A stretch of 64,000 nucleotides of DNA, taken from NCBI RefSeq assembly GCF_007176755.1, contig NZ_BJTV01000008.1:186001-250000 (forward strand). The letters are read 5' to 3'. Of this stretch, positions 1 through 7,505 are shown piece by piece (within the stretch, counting starts at the first letter, position 1; each line of letters starts with the position of its first letter). The stretch comes from Streptomyces sp. 1-11 (GTDB taxonomy: Bacteria; Actinomycetota; Actinomycetes; Streptomycetales; Streptomycetaceae). The translations under genes were made by a program, and so were the position numbers. The notes beneath the pieces were generated by a model. That model searched no databases. It was not told the DNA's origin and saw only the letters and a program-made list of their open reading frames with translations.

Positions 1-176
1 ACATTCAGGTACGTTCCAACGGCCCGCAGCTCGCCGAGATCGGGCACCTGCTCGACGAGGGCAAGCTCCAGGTCGGGGTGGACAGCACCTACCCGCTGCC
101 CGAGGCGGGCCGCGCACACACGCGAGCCGCGCAGGGCCACATCCAAGGCAAGATCGTGCTGACGGTGGTCTCGTGA
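1..176 (+). CDS. C-terminal end of an NADP-dependent zinc-type oxidoreductase (partial)
   Basis: Only the last 57 codons are present, read from base 3 to the TGA at 174-176; the rest lies upstream of the window. The tail contains VGVDSTYPLPEAGRAH and GHIQGKIVLTVV, the usual end of quinone-oxidoreductase-type medium-chain dehydrogenases, where an Arg/His-rich helix is followed by a GK(I/V)VL strand. The substrate cannot be told. The stop overlaps the GTG start of the SnoaL-like remnant by the GTGA arrangement, so the two were probably cotranscribed. Confidence 0.7.
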   Translation, partial: IQVRSNGPQLAEIGHLLDEGKLQVGVDSTYPLPEAGRAHTRAAQGHIQGKIVLTVVS

Positions 177-470
177 TCGCCGAACTCCAGCAGGCGGTGG
201 CGAACTACGCCCACGCACTGGACGAGCTGAATGCCCGAGCTGGAAGCGGTCCTGACCGAGGACACCACCTGGACGTTCACGATGCCTGGACAAAGGGGCG
301 CTCGGCGCGGTCGCCGGACGCACGGCGGTGCTCGACTTCATCCGTGACGGGCACACGGCCCGGACCGGAAGGGTGCGGCGCCACTTGAGCAATGTCGTGG
401 TCACGACCGCGGACGCCGCCACCGCTGAGATGCGGGCCTACCTGCTGCAGACGAGGAACAGCGGCGAAGG
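173..470 (+). pseudogene. SnoaL-like / NTF2-fold protein, frameshifted and truncated
   Basis: The GTG at 173 opens MIAELQQAVANYAHALDEL. The protein then continues in a second frame (MPELEAVLTEDTTWTF) and, after about 290, in a third (AVAGRTAVLDFIRDG, then RRHLSNVVV). Joined together these give the start of an NTF2-fold SnoaL-like domain: a helical start, a TWTF strand and a conserved RHxxxN segment. The reading then runs into unrelated DNA at about 460-470, where an RHS fragment begins on the other strand. Two frameshifts and a lost C-terminus make it non-functional. SnoaL-like proteins are small cyclases, hydroxylases or isomerases; no specific role can be given. Confidence 0.55.
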
Positions 471-600
471 GCTGCTGGGCGCCGCTGGTGATGCGCTGTT
501 CCCCGTAGGGGCCGTAGGTGTAGGTCGCGGTGCGCTTGCCCGTGGTGTCGCCCAAGCCGATGACGGAGGTCTGGGCGTCGGTGAGGTAGTACTGGCTGCT
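467..600 (-). pseudogene. RHS-repeat protein fragment
   Basis: On the minus strand the frame reads YYLTDAQTSVIGLGD and then TATYTYGPYGEQRITSG. This is the YD/RHS repeat and the segment just before the RHS core of large secreted wall-associated or toxin-delivery proteins. Only about 45 residues remain. The fragment ends at QQPF, exactly where the SnoaL-like remnant on the other strand ends, so this is a recombination scar. Confidence 0.6.
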
Positions 601-850
601 GCCCCGTCTTCTCGCAGGCCCGGGCTATGTACTCGCGGAAGGGGTGGATCTTGGGGTTGGCCACTTCTCGTCGTAGGACCGCGAGTGCCTCGATCCACTC
701 GCCGGCGTCCTCGGGCAGGGTGTAGGGCTGCCCGCTCAGACGCCGCGCCGGTCGGAGCGCCGTCGAGGAGGGGGCGGCGGTCGGTCGTACGACGGTGCGC
801 ACCACCGTTTCGGTGCGCTCAATCACCTCGCGGACCGGTTCACAGGTCTT
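601..850 (-). pseudogene. Unidentified coding fragment next to the RHS scar
   Basis: A minus-strand frame reads a Val/Arg-rich stretch followed by LPEDAGEWIEALAVLRRE and NPKIHPFREYIARACEKTG. The composition looks like real amphipathic helices rather than random translation. It switches frame at about 595-600 into the RHS fragment. I do not recognise the family, and no start can be assigned. Confidence 0.3.
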
Positions 851-1013
851 GCCGCCCTCGCTGACCGGTCGCTCGGCGCGGGCCTGTGCTGTACGTACTT
901 CCCATGCCCGACGGCGGCGGCGTGCAGTAGCGCGGGGGGCGGCCCCAGCCTCCGTAGACAACTGGCTCGCCGCATGCCGCCCCACTCGCCACGTTCAGGC
1001 TCCTCTCCGCGGA

Positions 1014-1211
1014 CTACAAGCGAGGCCAGGCGGCCGGGACGCTGGACGGCAACGGGATCTCGTCCAGCCGCATCCACTGTTCCCGGCCGTCCTGGTCGAG
1101 GAGGCGGAAGCGCACGTCCCCGGCCTCGTCCGCCTCGTACGGGGCGTCCCCGACCGCCCGCAGCAGGGCTCGTAGCCTCGGATAGGGAGCCTGCATAGCC
1201 CGGCCGCGCAC
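1014..1211 (-). CDS. Small hypothetical protein
   Basis: A 65-residue frame contains ALLRAVGDAPYEADEAG and then DVRFRLLDQDGREQWMRL, with coding-like composition. It follows the broken hypothetical gene upstream on the same strand and overlaps its degenerate end. It could be a separate short gene or the displaced C-terminus of that neighbour. No family recognised. Confidence 0.35.
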   Translation of the reverse strand: MRGRAMQAPYPRLRALLRAVGDAPYEADEAGDVRFRLLDQDGREQWMRLDEIPLPSSVPAAWPRL

Positions 1212-1667
1212 CCCTCACCGCGCAGGGCGACCAGGGCGAAGGACGCGACGTTCACCCCGGTGCGCCGGTGATCGCCGGCGTGGGCCACCGCCTCCGGGTG
1301 CTCCGCCGCAGGTGACGCGGCGCGGGTCGCGGACAGTGACGCCCGGGGTGCGGCAGACCGTAGTGTCGCTGTCCTCCTCAGAGTCGGGGTCCGTGCCCAG
1401 GGCGATCCAGCCCCAGGGGTCGAGTCCGTCGGGGAGGTGGCGCAGCGGCTCGGCGAGGAGTCGGGCGGCTGCGCGGATGATGGCGGCGGCTTGTTCGAGG
1501 CGGTCGGCGAGAGCGTTCGGCGGGCCGCTGAGGGCGATGCCGTTACTGCCGGTCCAGAAGGCGATCGCGACTTCGCCGACGTCGACGGTGGCGCCGTCGG
1601 CGTCTACGCCGGGGAAGAGGAGTTGGGCGCCGCTGGTGGCGCAGGCCCATTCGAGTCGCTCGGACAT
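1206..1667 (-). pseudogene. Hypothetical protein with a C-terminal frameshift
   Basis: The ATG at 1667-1665 is preceded on the minus strand by a strong AAGGAG ribosome site. The first 120 or so residues look well coded: MSERLEWACATSGAQLLF, then an Ala/Leu-rich helix, then an acidic DPDSEEDSD loop. Near 1297-1303 the sensible frame changes: the original frame becomes Gly/Arg-rich, while another continues with HPEAVAHAGDHRRTG and NVASFALVALRGEG. One base was probably gained or lost at that point. Function unknown. Confidence 0.45.
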
Positions 1668-2103
1668 ACAGGTGGGCTCCTTCGGTGTCGGGTGCCCGGG
1701 TGGGCGGGGGTGCACCGTGGGAGCAGGAGCGGTAAGCGTGGCAACCGACTGGAGTGCCGCACGCTGGTGTGGGCGCGGGTGGGTGTGGCGGCGAAAGCGG
1801 GGCGGGGAGTGCAGTGGCCGCTTACTCGGCTGTCTGGTGACTCGCATCGTGTAGCAGCGGCTACGAAGCCGCCCGCCGCGGGCGGCTCACCAACCGGTAC
1901 GGGCCTTGCTCCTACTGGAGTTCAGGCGGGTGCGCTCCCGCTCCTGGCGCGAGGGCACTGTGCGTCTCTGTGTGGTGGCGGTGGCCGGGATCGGTGTCCC
2001 GGCGAGCGCTGCGCGGGCTCGGCGTTCCGCACGGGGATGCGCACCAGGTTCGCTGCCGGTAATTACGTTGTCGATCTAGTGAGGCTGCGGGAGCATCCCG
2101 GTC
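1668..2103. other. Intergenic stretch, no gene seen
   Basis: This 436-base gap separates the minus-strand hypothetical gene from the plus-strand acetyltransferase. It must carry both divergent promoters. Open frames here have Arg/Gly/Ser-rich translations without domain signatures, and I could not recognise an RNA gene or clear repeat. Confidence 0.4.
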
Positions 2104-2640
2104 ATGGGACAGCCTGCTGATGTGCTCCGCTTTGACCAGGTCGAACTGCGCCGATGGCGCGTCGACGATCTTGAGGTCCTGCATGTGGCGATCAGCGAGT
2201 CGCGTGATCATCTGCTGCCGTGGATGCCTTTCGCGGCCACGCATGACCGGAAGCAGGGGGAAGGGTTTCTGAGCCACTCGCAGAAGCAGTGGGTCTCGGG
2301 CGAGGAGTACAACTACGCGATCACTTCGGCTGGGGTGGTGGTGGGGAGCTGCGGCTTGCATCGCCGGATCGGACCTGGCGGTCTGGAGATCGGGTACTGG
2401 CTCCATCACGCCTGGACAGGGAAGGGGCTGGCTACCATGGCCGCGGCCGCCCTCGTGCAGGCGGGACGGGCGTTGCGGGGTATCGATCGCATCGAGATCC
2501 ACCATGACGCGGCCAATTCCGCGAGCGGCGCCGTCGCCCGCCGCTTGGGCTTCACCGAGATCGAACACGTGCGGCTTCCGAACGGGCCGGACGCCCCCGG
2601 CGAGACGGGCGTCCAGGTCAGGTGGCGCCTACAGATATAG
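2104..2640 (+). CDS. GNAT family N-acetyltransferase (RimJ/RimL type)
   Basis: This 178-residue protein has the normal length of a single GNAT domain, which moves an acetyl group from acetyl-CoA to an amine. Features: an N-terminal strand (DQVELRRWRVDD), central strands with YNYAITSAGVVVGSCGL, then EIGYWLHHAWTGKGLATMA, where the motif-A pyrophosphate loop reads TGKGLA in place of the usual Q/RxxGxG/A. The C-terminal half ends with NSASGAVARRLGFTE, typical of RimJ/RimL members that acetylate ribosomal proteins or antibiotics. The start follows a GGGAG ribosome site. Intact, unlike its neighbours. The substrate is unknown. Confidence 0.85.
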   Translation: MGQPADVLRFDQVELRRWRVDDLEVLHVAISESRDHLLPWMPFAATHDRKQGEGFLSHSQKQWVSGEEYNYAITSAGVVVGSCGLHRRIGPGGLEIGYWLHHAWTGKGLATMAAAALVQAGRALRGIDRIEIHHDAANSASGAVARRLGFTEIEHVRLPNGPDAPGETGVQVRWRLQI

Positions 2641-2744
2641 CCCGGCCCGGCCGGCGAGCCGGTGAATATGCGCCCGTCCGCCTGCTGCGGGCGCGAGCTC
2701 ACAGCTCATGACCCTCACTCCTGCCCTGCCGTCATAATGGGGGC

Positions 2745-3127
2745 ATGTCCTTCAGCCCGGAGCCGCACCGAGCGACCTCTCGCCTGCGGTCGCGGAGGAC
2801 CTCGCGCTGTACCGGGAGAAGTTCCTTCAGCGCCTGCCCCAGTCGCTGGAGGAGCTGGACGGCCCGATCGAGGGGATCGTGGAGCTGCCGCTGCACGTGG
2901 CCTGGTCGGGGATGACCGTCTACGACCTGGGCAAGTCTCGTCAGCGCATGGGCCTGTACCGCACGGTCCTGCACGAGGGCCTGCGCGACGATCTGCCCCG
3001 ATTCCTCAATCAGGATCTTCTCCTGTAGATGTGGCCGGTGCTGCGCACTCTCGTCGGTCGCACCGTGCGCTCCGTGTGGGAAGAGGCATTCCCCCAGCTC
3101 GCCGGCCGAGCCCGGGCAGCCGCGTGA
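2745..3127 (+). pseudogene. Broken partner gene of the AbiEii-like toxin
   Basis: The ATG at 2745 is in a different frame from the body of the protein, which reads AEDLALYREKFLQRLPQSLE, then EGIVELPLHVAWSGMTVYDL, then GLRDDLPRFLNQDLLL. An in-frame TAG at 3026-3028 interrupts it before MWPVLRTLVGRTVRSVWEEA. The stop TGA overlaps the GTG of the toxin gene (GTGA), so the two were translationally coupled. This helical protein of about 125 residues typically sits immediately before AbiEii-type nucleotidyltransferases in actinobacteria and is presumably the antitoxin or partner. One frameshift plus one amber codon disable it unless the amber codon is read through. Confidence 0.5.
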
Positions 3128-3801
3128 CGCAGATGCCGGAGCTGCACACGCGACTCCTGGCGGACGTGATCGCGCTCGGCTCGCAGTATCCGCTGGTTCT
3201 CACCGGCGGCTACGCCGTGCGGGCGCACCGCCTTGTGAACCGCCCCAGCCAGGATCTCGACGTCGCAACCGGGAACCCGGCGCCCATGACCGACATCGCG
3301 GCGACGCTCCGCGCCGGCTTGGAGGCCCGGGGCTGGACGGTGCAGGCGCTGGAGACGGCTCCGCTGTCCGCCCACTTCACCGTGACCGACCCGGCCACCG
3401 GGCAGGACTGCGAAGTCGACGTCCTCTAGGAGAACTTCTCGCGGCCCGTCACCCAGAGCCCCTACGGACCTGTCCTCGCGGAGGAGGACGTGATCGGCAC
3501 GAAGGTCCGTGCCCTCGCCGACCGCGGAGCACCCCGCGACCTGATCGACGTCTACGCGGCCTCCCGCCGCTGGAGCAATGTCGACCTCGAGGAGTTCGGC
3601 CGCCGTCACGCCCGCGGCCGCTTCGAGCGTGAGGATCTGCAGGCGAACCTCACGGGCGCCGAGTGGACCGACGACGAGGCCTTCGCCGCCTACGGGCTCG
3701 CCCCGGCCACCATCACCGCACTGCGCACCTGGGCCCTCTAGTGGGCCGACGACCTCGCAGCCCGCCTCCTCGAGGAAGCCGATATCCCAGACATCGACTG
3801 A
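3124..3801 (+). pseudogene. AbiEii/AbiGii-type nucleotidyltransferase toxin with two in-frame TAG codons
   Basis: Read straight through from the GTG at 3124 to the TGA at 3799, this is a full-length AbiEii-like nucleotidyltransferase of about 225 codons in one frame. The nucleotidyltransferase core is intact: LVLTGGYAVRAHRL (the GG motif), NRPSQDLDVAT (the DxD-type metal ligands) and CEVDVL. Later come EEDVIGTKVRALADRG, RDLIDVYAASRRWS and DDEAFAAYGL. The frame is broken twice by TAG, at 3427-3429 after VDVL and at 3739-3741 after LRTWAL. In relatives, as I recall them, sense codons (often Lys at the first site) occupy these places. AbiEii enzymes inactivate RNA or tRNA during phage infection. 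Either a decayed defence gene or a gene needing amber suppression. Confidence 0.6.
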
Positions 3802-3903
3802 TGAGTCCATGGCCTCCGCGTGTGAGGCTGCCGGCCGGGCGGGGACGGCGGGGCTCCTTGCCGACTGCATCGCCTGAGCGGGTCGTTCCAGCAGTCAGCT
3901 GGG

Positions 3904-4575
3904 TCAGGCACCAGCCCTACCGAAAACGGTGTCGTCCGGCCTGCGAGTCCACAAGGCAAGGTCACTGCTGGTCGCCACGGCGACGGTCTGTCCGGAGGGC
4001 GAGAAGCCCGCTGCACGGAATGTCGAGTAGTTCGAGTGGAAGATGTGCCACCACTGCTCTGCGTGCGGACCGGTATGGGGCAGTCCGCCGTCGCGGGAGA
4101 GCAGGACGCGCTCGTTGGGCCAGGCAGGGGTGACGACCTCCAGGGCCCAGCCGTCCCTCGTGGTCGTGTGCATCCCTCCGCCGAAGAGCCCCGCGATGCG
4201 CACACGGCTCCCGGCAATGGGCCCCAAGCCTGGGCAGGACAGATCGGCGACCGCGTCGGGGGTGCTGTCCTCAGGGGCGGGATCGCGATCCCTGGCGATC
4301 CTGTCCCCGGTGACGGCGTCGAACAGACCGTGACCGTCGGAGGAGACGACCATCACCAGATCATGGCCACTGCCAGGATGCGTCGCGAAGCCGATCCCGA
4401 GCAGACCACCGACGGCAACGCCGTATGTGGACTCGAAGACGGGCTGCCAGGGTTCAGGCGCGGGCACCACGGGTGCCGCGAGAAGCCGGTTCCGCATCGC
4501 ACGCTGATACGCCGACAGCTCGGGCTCACGCTCCGACGGCTCGGCCGGCCCTGCCTTCTTCGTCCACTTCATCAC
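3904..4575 (-). CDS. Hypothetical beta-rich protein
   Basis: A 223-residue protein (GTG at 4575 or ATG at 4572) with no signal peptide. The N-terminus is charged (TKKAGPAEPSEREPELSAYQ). The middle has Gly-rich strands (YGVAVGGLLGIGFATHPGSG, then MVVSSDGHGLFDAVTGDRIA), and the C-terminus has an aromatic patch, AEQWWHIFHSNYST. The alternating strands and the GH-D-G turns resemble a repeat-containing beta-propeller-like or immunity-type protein, but I do not recognise the family. The gene is intact and stands alone between the toxin remnant and an integrase remnant. Confidence 0.7.
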   Translation of the reverse strand: MMKWTKKAGPAEPSEREPELSAYQRAMRNRLLAAPVVPAPEPWQPVFESTYGVAVGGLLGIGFATHPGSGHDLVMVVSSDGHGLFDAVTGDRIARDRDPAPEDSTPDAVADLSCPGLGPIAGSRVRIAGLFGGGMHTTTRDGWALEVVTPAWPNERVLLSRDGGLPHTGPHAEQWWHIFHSNYSTFRAAGFSPSGQTVAVATSSDLALWTRRPDDTVFGRAGA

Positions 4576-4699
4576 GAATCAATGATCCATGTTTCGGCGG
4601 GCTCACCCAACGGAGTTGATGCAGTCCAGCACTCAAGGACGTGCTCGTGCAGCCTGGAACGCGGCTTGATGACCAAGGTCTTGCGGTCCCGCTACCACA

Positions 4700-4927
4700 C
4701 CGCCGAGCCGTGTGTATGCGGCCGGTGACCAGCGAGGTGAGGGTGGAGTAGTCGACCTCGACCGAGCGTCGGCTGATGTAGTGGATCAGCAGGTCACGGA
4801 CACCCTGGTTGCGGATCTTGTGCTTGTCGACGAGTTCGGCGACCGGACGCTGACCCTTGACCACGGCGGCCCGCAGCGTGCCCGGGGTCGAGGCCGGGAA
4901 GTGCCCCATCTCGGAAGGACCGGCCAC
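4700..4927 (-). pseudogene. Remnant of a Streptomyces-type site-specific integrase
   Basis: The minus-strand frame reads TPGTLRAAVVKGQRPVAELV, then KIRNQGVRDLLIHYISRRSV and DYSTLTSLVTGR. This pattern, recalled from large actinobacterial integrases, is the N-terminal SAM-like core-binding region of a much longer tyrosine recombinase. After about 4720 the frame turns to low-complexity Arg/Ser sequence, so the catalytic part is gone. The fragment lies directly beside the left end of an IS5-like element. Confidence 0.4.
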
Positions 4928-4998
4928 GCCTGGGTGGCGGCGAAACAGCCGTCCCCGCCCGCCTCGCCTGCCGTGACGCCGTACTTCCCAAATGGTTC

Positions 4999-5017
4999 AG
5001 AAGTCATCTCATTTGGC
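4999..5017. repeat. Left terminal inverted repeat of the IS5-like element
   Basis: AGAAGTCATCTCATTTGGC. It pairs with the reverse complement of 5834-5852 with two mismatches near the outer end. Confidence 0.8.
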
Positions 5018-5816
5018 GAGCCGGTGGTAGCAGATGAGGGTGCAGGCGAGGCTCGTGAAGGCGAGGAGGTGCTCGGCTTTGCGCTCGTAGCGACGGTGGA
5101 GGCGACGGCATCCGGCGAGCCATGCCATGGTGCGTTCGATGGTCCACCGGCGCCGGCCGAGCCGCTGTGAGGTCTCGACTCCTTTTCGGGCTATGCGGTG
5201 CCGGATGCCCCGCTGGGATAACCATCGCCGCAGGTGGGGGTAGTCGTATCCCTTATCGGCGTGCAGTTTCTCGGGCTTGCGCCGCCGGGGCCTCGCCGGG
5301 ATCGGATCGGCGGTATGCCCTTCACGAGCGGGATCAGGGCCTGGCTGTCGTGGACGTTGGCGCCGGAGATGCCGACTGAAAGGGGCAGACCGGTCCGCTT
5401 GGTGATCAGGTGGATCTTTGAGTCGTACTTGCCCCGGTCGACAGGATTCGGACCTGTCAGGCCCCCCTCTTCAGGGCCCGCATGTTCACCGAGTCGATCG
5501 CGCAGCGGGACCAGTCCAGGTCGCCGCGTGAGCCGAGTTCGTCGAGGACCAGGCGGTGCAGCTTGGCCCACACGCGGGCCTTCGTCCACTCCGTGAAGCG
5601 TCGGTGGGCTGTCGCGCCGGACGGCCCGAACGAGGCGGCCGGCAACTGCTGCCACGTGCAGCCCGACGTCGCCACGAACAGGATCGCGGCCAGTACTTCG
5701 CGGTCGCCGTGCCGACGCCGGCCACCACCCTGAGGGCGCGACGGTGCCTCCGGCACCACCCGCTGGAACAGCTCCCACAACTCGTCCGGCACTAGCCGCT
5801 CAACGATCCTCGACAC
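5009..5816 (-). pseudogene. IS5 family transposase, OrfA plus OrfB, with an extra frameshift
   Basis: OrfA starts at the GTG at 5816 (MSRIVERLVPDELWELFQRV) and ends with a TGA at 5457-5459. It carries the IS5 N-terminal domain, including VATSGCTWQQLPAASFG and the first catalytic Asp in DWSRCAIDSVNMR. A run of six C (six G on the coding strand, 5462-5467) just before the stop is a usual -1 slippage site. It leads to OrfB with LTGPNPVDRGKYDSKIHLIT and the second Asp region GANVHDSQALIPLV. Near 5286-5292 another one-base loss moves the rest out of frame: KLHADKGYDYPHLRRWL, then RWTIERTMAWLAGCRRLHRR with the catalytic Glu. The first shift may be programmed; the second is probably a mutation. Confidence 0.8.
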
Positions 5817-5833
5817 GACCAGCAGCTTACCCA

Positions 5834-5852
5834 GCCAAATGAGATGATCTCT
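5834..5852. repeat. Right terminal inverted repeat of the IS5-like element
   Basis: GCCAAATGAGATGATCTCT. It is the inverted partner of 4999-5017 and lies 17 bases upstream of the transposase start. Confidence 0.8.
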
Positions 5853-6007
5853 TACAGTAGGAGCGCCGGCTCAACTGCCGCTCGAAACTGGCCGACTGGG
5901 AACCTGCGCATCCGTCTCTCCATCCTCATAGTCAGCGTGTCCCGAAAGCCGCACCGACCCGACCAACGGGCGGCTGGGACCCATCACAGGGGGAAGGAAC
6001 CCGACTC

Positions 6008-6874
6008 TTGCTCGACAAGCTCGGCCGTACGATCACCGGCGCAGCAGTGCTCGCTCTCACCGCCGCCGGCGCCGTCACAGGAACAGCGCACGCTTCTACA
6101 GACGTTCCCGATGCCACCGGAGCCATCGAGGAAATAGCGGACGCCTCCTTAGGCGCTGCCGACGACTCCTCCACAGACGTTGGCGACAGCACCTCCGCGG
6201 CGGTCGCCGACTCCGTTTGGACCTCAAGAGGATGGCCCGCCCCGTCAGCCGATCCGCACCTTCCTGACGCAAGCGGCAACATCCCCGCCGACCAGGAGGA
6301 AGAGCCGCAGCCGCTCATCGATGAAGGCGTCTATGGCCCTGACACCGACCCGGCGTCCGCGTCACCAGATTCGCCAGATTCGGCAGCCGCAGCCGCAGCA
6401 ATCAGCGGCGACGGAACGGCCAACTGGGCATACAACAACCTGGACACTCGGTGGGAGTACAGGACGGACTGCGCGAACTTCGTCTCGAAAGCTCTGTACC
6501 ACGGGGGCGGGATGAAGATGCGCCCCGGCGGCCGCAAGGCAGATAACGCTTGGTGGCAGGGTAGGTACGGGTTTGGCAAAAGTTGGAGTTGGACGAGCGC
6601 GGACTACCTCCGGCGGCACGTGACCAAGTGGCGGAACGGCGCGATCCAACCGCACGAGTACAACGCCAAAGTGGGGGATCTCGTCTTCTTCAAGTGGAAG
6701 AGGGAGAGGGTCTATAACCACGCGGCGATCATCTACTCCATGGTGCAGGGGCATGCAGGCGTCGTGCAGCATGGCTTGAAGAACCAGACCACTCTCAGCG
6801 AAGTGATCAATCGGTACAGGCACACCTCGAACCCGATCGAGAAGGTCACGATCGTCAGGCCCAAGACCCGCTAG
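6008..6874 (+). CDS. Secreted protein with a C-terminal amidase-like (NlpC/CHAP-fold) domain; TTA codon
   Basis: The TTG at 6008 is the start: it follows the purine-rich site GGGGGAAGGAA and opens a classical signal peptide (residues 1-30, TITGAAVLALTAAGAVTG then AHA). Residues 31-135 are an acidic, Ala/Ser/Asp-rich linker. The C-terminal 150 residues match the putative amidase domain of the PF12671 kind, with catalytic Cys in RTDCANFVSKALYHGG, Gly-Asp in KVGDLVFFKW and His in YNHAAIIYS. Such domains hydrolyse peptides or amides, probably in the cell wall. Codon 48 (6149-6151) is TTA, the rare codon read only by the bldA tRNA, so expression may be tied to development. The next gene, a lipoprotein, begins 16 bases downstream. 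Confidence 0.85.
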   Translation: MLDKLGRTITGAAVLALTAAGAVTGTAHASTDVPDATGAIEEIADASLGAADDSSTDVGDSTSAAVADSVWTSRGWPAPSADPHLPDASGNIPADQEEEPQPLIDEGVYGPDTDPASASPDSPDSAAAAAAISGDGTANWAYNNLDTRWEYRTDCANFVSKALYHGGGMKMRPGGRKADNAWWQGRYGFGKSWSWTSADYLRRHVTKWRNGAIQPHEYNAKVGDLVFFKWKRERVYNHAAIIYSMVQGHAGVVQHGLKNQTTLSEVINRYRHTSNPIEKVTIVRPKTR

Positions 6875-6890
6875 TAGCAAGGAACGTGAG

Positions 6891-7451
6891 ATGGCCAGGT
6901 TGAAGCAGAGCCCTGCAGCGGCCGGATGGATGGCAGTCGCAGTGTTGCTGACGTCTGGATGTGGTGTTCTCGACAGCAGCTCTGCTGATGCCAGAGCGCC
7001 GGGCGCTTCCTACGAGCAGGCGTACGCCGACCACGAGCCGTTGCACGTGGTCGGCTACCCCTCCACAGGCTCGTTGCTGGTGATGCAAGAGCTCGTATGG
7101 GACATCGCCGACGGCAAGACGGCTGAGCTCCGCAAGCTGGCGACCAGCGACGGCAGCGATGCGGTAGCCCAAAAGACCGCCGAGAACTGGATCAAGGGCT
7201 ACGCAGCCGGAGCCCGCGGCAAGGTAACAGGCGATTTCTATGACGACGGTTCCGAACGCCAAGTCGTGGTCCTGTACTTCCATGGCACCCACCAGGTCAA
7301 AGACTTCACTGTTCGACTCGACGGCGACGCGGGCAAGGAAGATTGGCGGGTTCTCATGAAGTCAACCGATTTCAAGGACGCCACCCAAGCTCCCAGCTGG
7401 GCGCCGAAGGAGCCGGGAAGAACCGGCTCCATCATGAAGAACAACAACTGA
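6891..7451 (+). CDS. Putative lipoprotein, second gene of the amidase-domain operon
   Basis: The 186-residue product starts with a short positive segment and a hydrophobic stretch ending in the lipobox LLTSGC (Cys at about 24), so it should be lipid-anchored outside the membrane. The mature part has a Ser/Ala linker and an alpha+beta body: VGYPSTGSLLVMQELVWDI, KTAENWIKGYAAGARG, QVVVLYFHGTHQVKDF. I do not recognise the family. An ATG with an AAGGA ribosome site lies 16 bases after the amidase-like gene, and a strong terminator follows, so the pair is one operon. A joint job at the cell surface is likely but inferred. Confidence 0.8.
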   Translation: MARLKQSPAAAGWMAVAVLLTSGCGVLDSSSADARAPGASYEQAYADHEPLHVVGYPSTGSLLVMQELVWDIADGKTAELRKLATSDGSDAVAQKTAENWIKGYAAGARGKVTGDFYDDGSERQVVVLYFHGTHQVKDFTVRLDGDAGKEDWRVLMKSTDFKDATQAPSWAPKEPGRTGSIMKNNN

Positions 7452-7468
7452 TCGCATGGGCCCCCGAG

Positions 7469-7505
7469 GCCCCCGTCGTCCGGAACGAACCGGAGGACGG
7501 GGGCT
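7469..7505 (+). terminator. Intrinsic terminator of the 6008-7451 operon
   Basis: A stem of about 15 bp (GCCCCCGTCGTCCGG pairing with CCGGAGGACGGGGGC, one mismatch) with a 6-base loop, followed by TTTCCCC. It begins 18 bases after the lipoprotein stop. Confidence 0.8.

Larger units (their letters stand above)
4999..5852 (-). mobile_element. IS5-superfamily insertion sequence (IS427-like), degenerate
   Basis: This element of about 854 bp is bounded by 19-bp inverted repeats (4999-5017 and 5834-5852) that match at 17 of 19 bases. It carries one transposase split into two frames, as in the IS427 group of IS5. The stop codon lies inside the left repeat. I see no clear target duplication beside the repeats. 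A second frameshift in the transposase suggests the copy is no longer active. Confidence 0.85.

Noticed and set aside
1912..2568. Minus-strand gene opposite the acetyltransferase
   Set aside because: The plus strand has a full GNAT domain; the opposite translation has no motif.
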